NCBI GenBank assembly: GCA_947846985.1
Contig: CANTUZ010000008.1
Coordinates: 23,207,352-23,271,351, forward strand
Length of the DNA: 64,000 bases
DNA from: Fratercula arctica
Lineage: Eukaryota > Chordata > Aves > Charadriiformes > Alcidae
Reading direction: 5' to 3'
Shown here: piece by piece, positions 58,278-64,000 of the stretch
How the letters are laid out: each line of letters opens with the position of its first letter
How positions within the stretch are numbered: the stretch's first letter is position 1
Translations under genes and position numbers: made by a program
Notes under the pieces: model-generated
The model's database searches: none
Told to the model about the DNA's origin: nothing
What the model saw: only the letters and a program-made list of their open reading frames with translations

Positions 58278-61200
58278 CGAAAGTATCTTCAATAAAACAA
58301 GAGCAGCAGCAAAATGTTCACCTTGTCATTCACAGCTGTATTCATGAAGCTCATGGCCTTGCTTCTAAAAAAATGTACCACTTGCTGTGACTTACATTAT
58401 ACAACTTTTTTATTAAAGCTATTTCTTGTATATCGGATGAACTCCTTCATCCTTTGCAGCTTCAGTGGGTGGGAGAGAGCACAAGCAGCATTGATCACAG
58501 TGTTAAAGATGCAGATAAAAAAATAATTATCTGAGATGAAGTATGAAAGGCTGAAAATAGGAAAGTAAAGGACTGGACTGAATAACGTACATAAAGAAAA
58601 CGATGTTTCTCAAATATTAGAGAAAGATGTTGCTGGAATTCCCATCCCCTGTAAGATTCCCTCTGTACATATCTCAGTGCTTGTTCTTTCACTGCTGCAT
58701 GGTCTGTTTGTATTCTGTAAGTTTTTTGTGGCTAGTAGGTATTACATAATTAAATCTTTCAAAATAACCCTAGTAATCTATATATATATTTTTTTTTTTT
58801 TTTACCTCATATTTATGTCAGTCCTTCATTCTCTAAATACCCTGACTTGTACTTGATAAAATTACTAAAGTTTGCACAAGGTGGAATTTACTACTTACCA
58901 CTTGAACTGTTGCAGGAAAATTGTATGATGATGTGCTACAATCCTTTTAGTCCCAGCTCCTGAATTTTTATTTCACTTGCATATTTAAAATTATTGATTC
59001 AGTCTTATTTTATTTAAATTAAGCTGGAATCTAATATTCAACCTTGGGCAAGATAAACTACTACAGAAGATGGCCAACTTTTCCTAAAACTACAAAGCTA
59101 AGTTTCACAGTCAATCTGTTCCGTTACTCTTTCGGCAAAACTCAGCCCCTCTGACACAGTGCTTATTTAACCAGCAACGAAACATTGGGCAAACTTGCTG
59201 CCATCATAAACGTGTTTTCTAGGTGGTATTTCTCCTGTAAGTCAGAAGAGCCAGGAAATTTGACTTTGCAAGCTGGCATTCTCTTCTCTGGAAATATACA
59301 AATCTCCTAGGACTAAAAGTATATACCAAAATATTTTTTCTATACCAGGTTCTTGATTGGAGGTTCCTCAGATGCAACCAGAGGTGTGCTTACTGATAAG
59401 CAGCTGAACACATATTTTTTTTAGCAACAGTGCTTTGTGCAGAATCAGTGGTAACAGAGAAAAATTGAGGTGTCCCAGCTGCGTGCAAGGCTACTAGTTA
59501 AATGGAATTGGCTTCCTTAATTGAGGTTGAGCAATTAAAAAAAAACAAAACAAAAACAACAAAAAAACCCACAACAAACAGAACTTCCAATGGTATAAAT
59601 GTCTTATATTTCTACTATTTGGGAAAGTTAAAGCTCATGTAACCTGTATTTTTAGTGCTATATTGTTACCTGTGGGCAAAATGCCAGGAATCTTTGTTGT
59701 CTTCTGGGAAACAGTTGTTGAAGTGAGTTCAGCCAGCCTTTAGTTTCCTGCAAGGCAGTAGGATCAATTTGGAAATTATTTTGGATAGAATCCAAGATAT
59801 TTTTGTCTGACAAACGCAGTCTTTATATGTAGAAGCATATAAAAATATCCTTAATTATATTTCAAGTGCTTTGTAAGAGACTTCAGTATGCTTTGAAGAG
59901 ACTGAGGCTTTAGCAGGATGTTACCAGCTACAAAACTTCTCTGAGCTCCAGGGAGGGCAAAACATCATCTGCAATCCTTTTCCCCCAATGTTATCTCATA
60001 ATGTACGAAACTGGATGTAGCCTGATGTTAAGATATGGGTAGTTTTGCTCTTCTAAGTAAAATACGCTAATATCTTTAGGTTGAAGGTTAACTCTAAATC
60101 TGCAAAAGAATTCATTTGCTACTACCTCAAATGTAAGATGATCTCAAACTTCTCTAAAAAAATATCAGTTCACCATCAGCATGCATACATACAATAGTAT
60201 ATTATAATCTGTGTTTCCACAGTGTACCTCTCATCCTGTGACCATTCCCTGTACCCACCTTTTTTGTTTGGAGTTGATTTAATATTATGTTAAAGGCAAA
60301 TTGTTTTGGAAGTCACTCATGCTCCATTCATCTGTTTGGTTCTTCTATCTTATTTTCCAGTAACAAAATGACTATTTGTCAACCATATTCAGATAAAAAA
60401 ATCTGCCTCCAAGTAAGTCATGTTCCTTGTAGCTCATTGTCTTGAAAATAAAGAGTTCAAGGACCAAAGGAAAAATTAAGTAAAGTCTAGGTGAAGATAG
60501 CCATGTGCTGCTTGTGGCAGAAAATTGGTGCTTTTTGAAGTAAATTTTGAGTAACTAGCCAGTTCATTAAGGTGCTCCAGTCATCTCATCTTAAGAATAT
60601 TTGATCTCCAAAATGAAATAACACTTGTAATTTCACTGTCACTGAGGTTATTTGATCATAATCCTTGTAAGTATGTGATTTCAAAGTAGACATGCCTACC
60701 CTCAATTATTCTCCCTCTGAACTTTCTTACCATTTACTCCTACTAGCCAGATTAACTTATTTTAATGTGTGCTCATTGGTATTTTTTAAGTGCAGCTTTA
60801 TTGTAGAGCTCTGAATGTATTTCTAATAGTCAGTGTCTAGGAATCATCTTAAATATTTAATTATTTTTGGTGTAACATTGAAAAAGCAGAGAAGGGCATG
60901 AACATAAATTTCAGTGGGTTGGTTCTAATTTTGCTCAACAAAGGCAAACAGCCCATTTTGAAATTGGTGACTTTTGCTGTGATGTTGCAGATATAAAGAT
61001 ATTTTCTGGTTTAACCTAATCCTTGTTGGAAAATACAGGCTCTGAGAGACACAGGAGGGGATGAGGATCAGACATAACAACAGATGCTGTTGCTGTCCCC
61101 AGCTGTTTGCTCTGTTGCTTTCATGAATGTTTCTGTCCCCGAGACAGGGATGTCTGCTCAACTCATGAATCAGGTCCTGGAGACCAACAGTTTTCAGTCT

Positions 61201-63739
61201 TACGTAGTGTGGTAACTAACTTCTACTTCAGTTTGCCTTACTACAGAGGGCTAAGTGCATAATACAAAGTGGTGCAAGAGCTGATTTGAAAGCAGATCAG
61301 ATCTCTGGGGCAGCAACATCTGGCACAGAGATGGGCCATGTAGGGAAGCAGCCACAGTCTTAGTGGTCCAATTCTAGACTGTTCCTCTGAATTTCTTAGT
61401 ATATAAATGATTGCAAAGCAACTGATGAGATTACAGTTAATTACTTCAGAGGTAGAAACAACTGGTATAACTATTTCTGTGCAATTTATGAAGAAAGGAA
61501 GAACAGGACAGACTTTGTCTGCGACAGTAACAAACTTATTTTCTATTGGAAAGACAGAACAGCACCTGGAACTTGTGCAGCACACAAGATTTTAAGTTTT
61601 ATTAACAAAAATCCACAGCTCTATTACAGCTGTGGCTATTGACACCTGCCAATTCATAATGTATTTTGTCATTAAATATCTCTTTGTAATCCTACAAATT
61701 AACCTGGTTAGCTACCTGAAGTTTCCAATACTGTCTTGAAGTTGAAGAAACACTATATTCAAACACTTCTTATATACCTTTTGATTACCATATACAAAAA
61801 TATGTAAATGTAATTATGAGTAACTGGAGCACGAAGATACACCTCCAATGGGACATCGTCTTCCAAAACTTGTTAGAAAGACCCTGAACATGCCCAGAAC
61901 CCTTTTGAATGTTTTACTTGGCATCAGGGTGTGGAATTGTGATACAGGAGAAAAGTCACTGATTGTCTTTACCCTCCCTTGCTTTCTCAAGGTTTAGAAG
62001 GTACCCCACTGGAAAAAGCATAAAATAAGGTGTGATGTTCTGATGCCCTGCACCATGGAGTGGGACTGGGTGAGAAAAGCGATAAGCATGTGCTGAGCTT
62101 CTGTCCTGAATACAATTGAAACTAATCATGTGCTCTCCTGACTTTTCTTTTCCCCTTAGACCTGGAGCTGATTTTTTTAAAAAAAACCAACAATATGAAT
62201 GATGTGGTTTGTAACGCATGTAATGTCTTCCAAGTAGGATTTATCACACTTTCATATGAGTTACCTCTTCAAGTAAAGCTTAACATTTCCCTTCTTATTT
62301 GCATGCTCTAGATAGCATTCAAATAATCATAAATGCTTTTAGTAGTTTTCTTGGGTCCTAAGACTTAATGGGTAATAATAATTAAGGTAAAAAGAGTATG
62401 AATTTTCTTGTCTGGGAATGACTGATTAATTAGTTGGAGATAAATTAATTCACATTTGCTGCATTTTCTTCTTTGTCTAATTTTTCTCATTAGCTTTTCT
62501 CAAAAGCATGAGTAATTGTGCAAAATACATTTAAAATACAAATCAGACCTATCATAATAGTCTTATTCCTAATTGAAGATGATTTAATGAATACTTGTGC
62601 ACGTTTTTCTTGCTTTTATGTAAGTAAACCTGTATTACACTTCTAACATTCTATGAAGTTTTAAAATTCTGAACATTTTTATTTCACTTGACACATACAC
62701 GCATACAAATAACCATAACTTAACATTGTTTTTGCATGGAAATGAAACCTGTGATTTATTTTTAAAAAACTTTATTGCAATTCACTGGAATAGTTTTAGG
62801 TGATTAGACAAACTCTGGAGGCCGTGGTGGAGACTCCAGACATTTTCCTATGTATGAATTCTGTGAAATTCATTTTAGCCCTAGCTGCTGCTAATAACCT
62901 TTCTATACACAATTAAACATAATTGTTCTATAGGTTTAGTACAGACCCAGCAGGCTCTTCTGCTGGCGTTAAAAAGCACATCCTGTCTTTAGCCAGTCCC
63001 TTTTTAGGAGAAATGTTCCCTTTCATGCTTCAGCAGCCATCTGCTTTGGATGGCTCGCAGGTCCATTATACCCTGAAACTGATGGAATGCTGCTGCTGCT
63101 GTGTTGTACTGAGCAAGATGCCTTTAGAGCTGTTCCTTGCTGGTATCTGCAATAATTAATAGTGTGGGGGACTGACAAATTGCAGCGTCAAGGTCAGGAG
63201 GGGTATCCCCATGCAAAGGTCTGAAGCTGTTGTGTAACTGGAGCAGTGTGGGCTTTAATTCTTTCGGCAGATAAGTCTTAAATTATGAGATTTAGGTGTG
63301 GTCTAGATATCATTAGGGCACTTCAGCTCTCAGAGTTAGAAGGGGCGGGGAGTGGAAAGCATTGCAACCATGCATTTTTGAGAACTGATCTGAGAGCTCC
63401 TTGTTTCTTCTGCAACCTTTAACAGTTATGTGGCCTCTGTGTATATAAGGCACACAAAATAAATCAGGTTGAAGTTGAAAGCTAGCCATCACTGAAAGCC
63501 CAGTGCTACATGATTTCAGTTTTCTTCATTAGGTTAAATTTTGACTTGCTCAGACTTTGGTTACCCAGGCTGACTTGGAAGGACCAGAACTCCCCAAGTA
63601 GAAAATGTTCCCAACAAACTAAGCAAGCCTAATGTGGAGATCTAGGTTGAAGTTCTGTGAAACTGTGGGAACATGTGTGAAAGATACTCCAGTGCAGTAT
63701 CTTGCTCTATGTCAAAGGGAAATACATCATTGTCTCTAA
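58278..63739. other. AT-rich unique sequence
   Basis: 5.5 kb with no gene recognised. An A/C tract at 59537-59581 and a T run near 58790-58803. The frames at 61241-61585 (minus) and 62923-63159 (plus) have no supporting feature. Confidence 0.5.
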
Positions 63740-64000
63740 ATTGGAGAGGTGCGAATTTGACAGATGGACCACTTGGTGGATAATGAATTGGCTGAATGGC
63801 CGCACTCAGAGTTGTCGTTAATGGTTTGATGTCCAAGTGGAGACCAGTGATGAGTGGTGTTCCTCAGGGGTTGGTATTTGGACTTGCACTGTTTAACACC
63901 TTTGTCAGTAACATAGACAGTGGGATCAAGTGCACCCTCAGCAAGTTTGCTGATGACACTGAGTTGTGTGGTGCAGTTGACATGCTGGAGGGAAGGGATG
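63740..64000 (+). mobile_element. CR1 reverse transcriptase fragment, runs off the window
   Basis: Degraded CR1 RT: a tggctgaatggccgcactcag segment, then [18 protein letters not shown] sequence and FADD (63946-63957), followed by the conserved [14 protein letters not shown]. Frames are broken. The element continues beyond 64000; its left end near 63740 is approximate. Confidence 0.85.

Noticed and set aside
61241..61585. Minus-strand 114-residue cysteine-rich frame
   Set aside because: No domain order or splice context; composition alone does not support a gene.

Overview
This window is vertebrate nuclear DNA and almost certainly from a bird. It carries many CR1 LINEs with the typical repeated 3' tail (attctatg units), an alpharetrovirus-type provirus primed by tRNA-Trp, an ERV-L/class III-type provirus, and several solo LTRs of avian type. 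I found no operons, bacterial genes, CRISPR arrays, tRNA or rRNA genes, and no host protein-coding gene I can name. One short possible exon lies at 2716-2971 on the minus strand. Nearly all longer open frames are remnants of transposable elements.

Layout. 1-5.96 kb: a CR1 3' fragment, then two copies of an unusually long (~1.17 kb) LTR in inverted orientation (1148-2317 plus, 3787-4958 minus). 5.96-13.69 kb: one CR1 split by a provirus (6679-12087). That provirus is bounded by LTRs of 404 and 411 bp and a perfect 6-bp target duplication (cccatc). Its interior is scrambled: gag, an unassigned stretch, an envelope transmembrane remnant, a second unrelated LTR-like block, then a pol/integrase remnant. 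14.58-15.82 kb: two solo LTRs with perfect 5-bp target duplications. 16.36-20.86 kb: a near full-length CR1 with 5' UTR, a decayed ORF1 esterase, an uninterrupted ORF2 endonuclease and a frameshifted RT. 22.96-25.53 kb: two minus-strand CR1 pieces. 25.97-32.06 kb: an env-less ERV-L-type provirus with a truncated 3' LTR. 34.69-35.86 kb: the third 1.17-kb LTR.

From 36 kb to the end the sequence is mostly AT-rich unique DNA with few elements: two related solo LTRs (40.48-41.23 and 57.10-57.82 kb), small CR1 tips (43.85, 51.73, 58.21 kb), and the start of another CR1 RT region running off the right edge. This part looks like an intron or intergenic desert.

The elements give a relative history: older CR1 insertions, then retroviral insertions into them. 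The two LTRs of the 6.7-12.1 kb provirus differ at 13 aligned positions plus one 7-bp indel (about 3.2%, counted by eye), so it is fairly young. I see no convincing new biological system. The strongest observations are the composite order inside the first provirus, the repeated 1.17-kb LTR family with strong inverted repeats in U5, and the nearly complete CR1.
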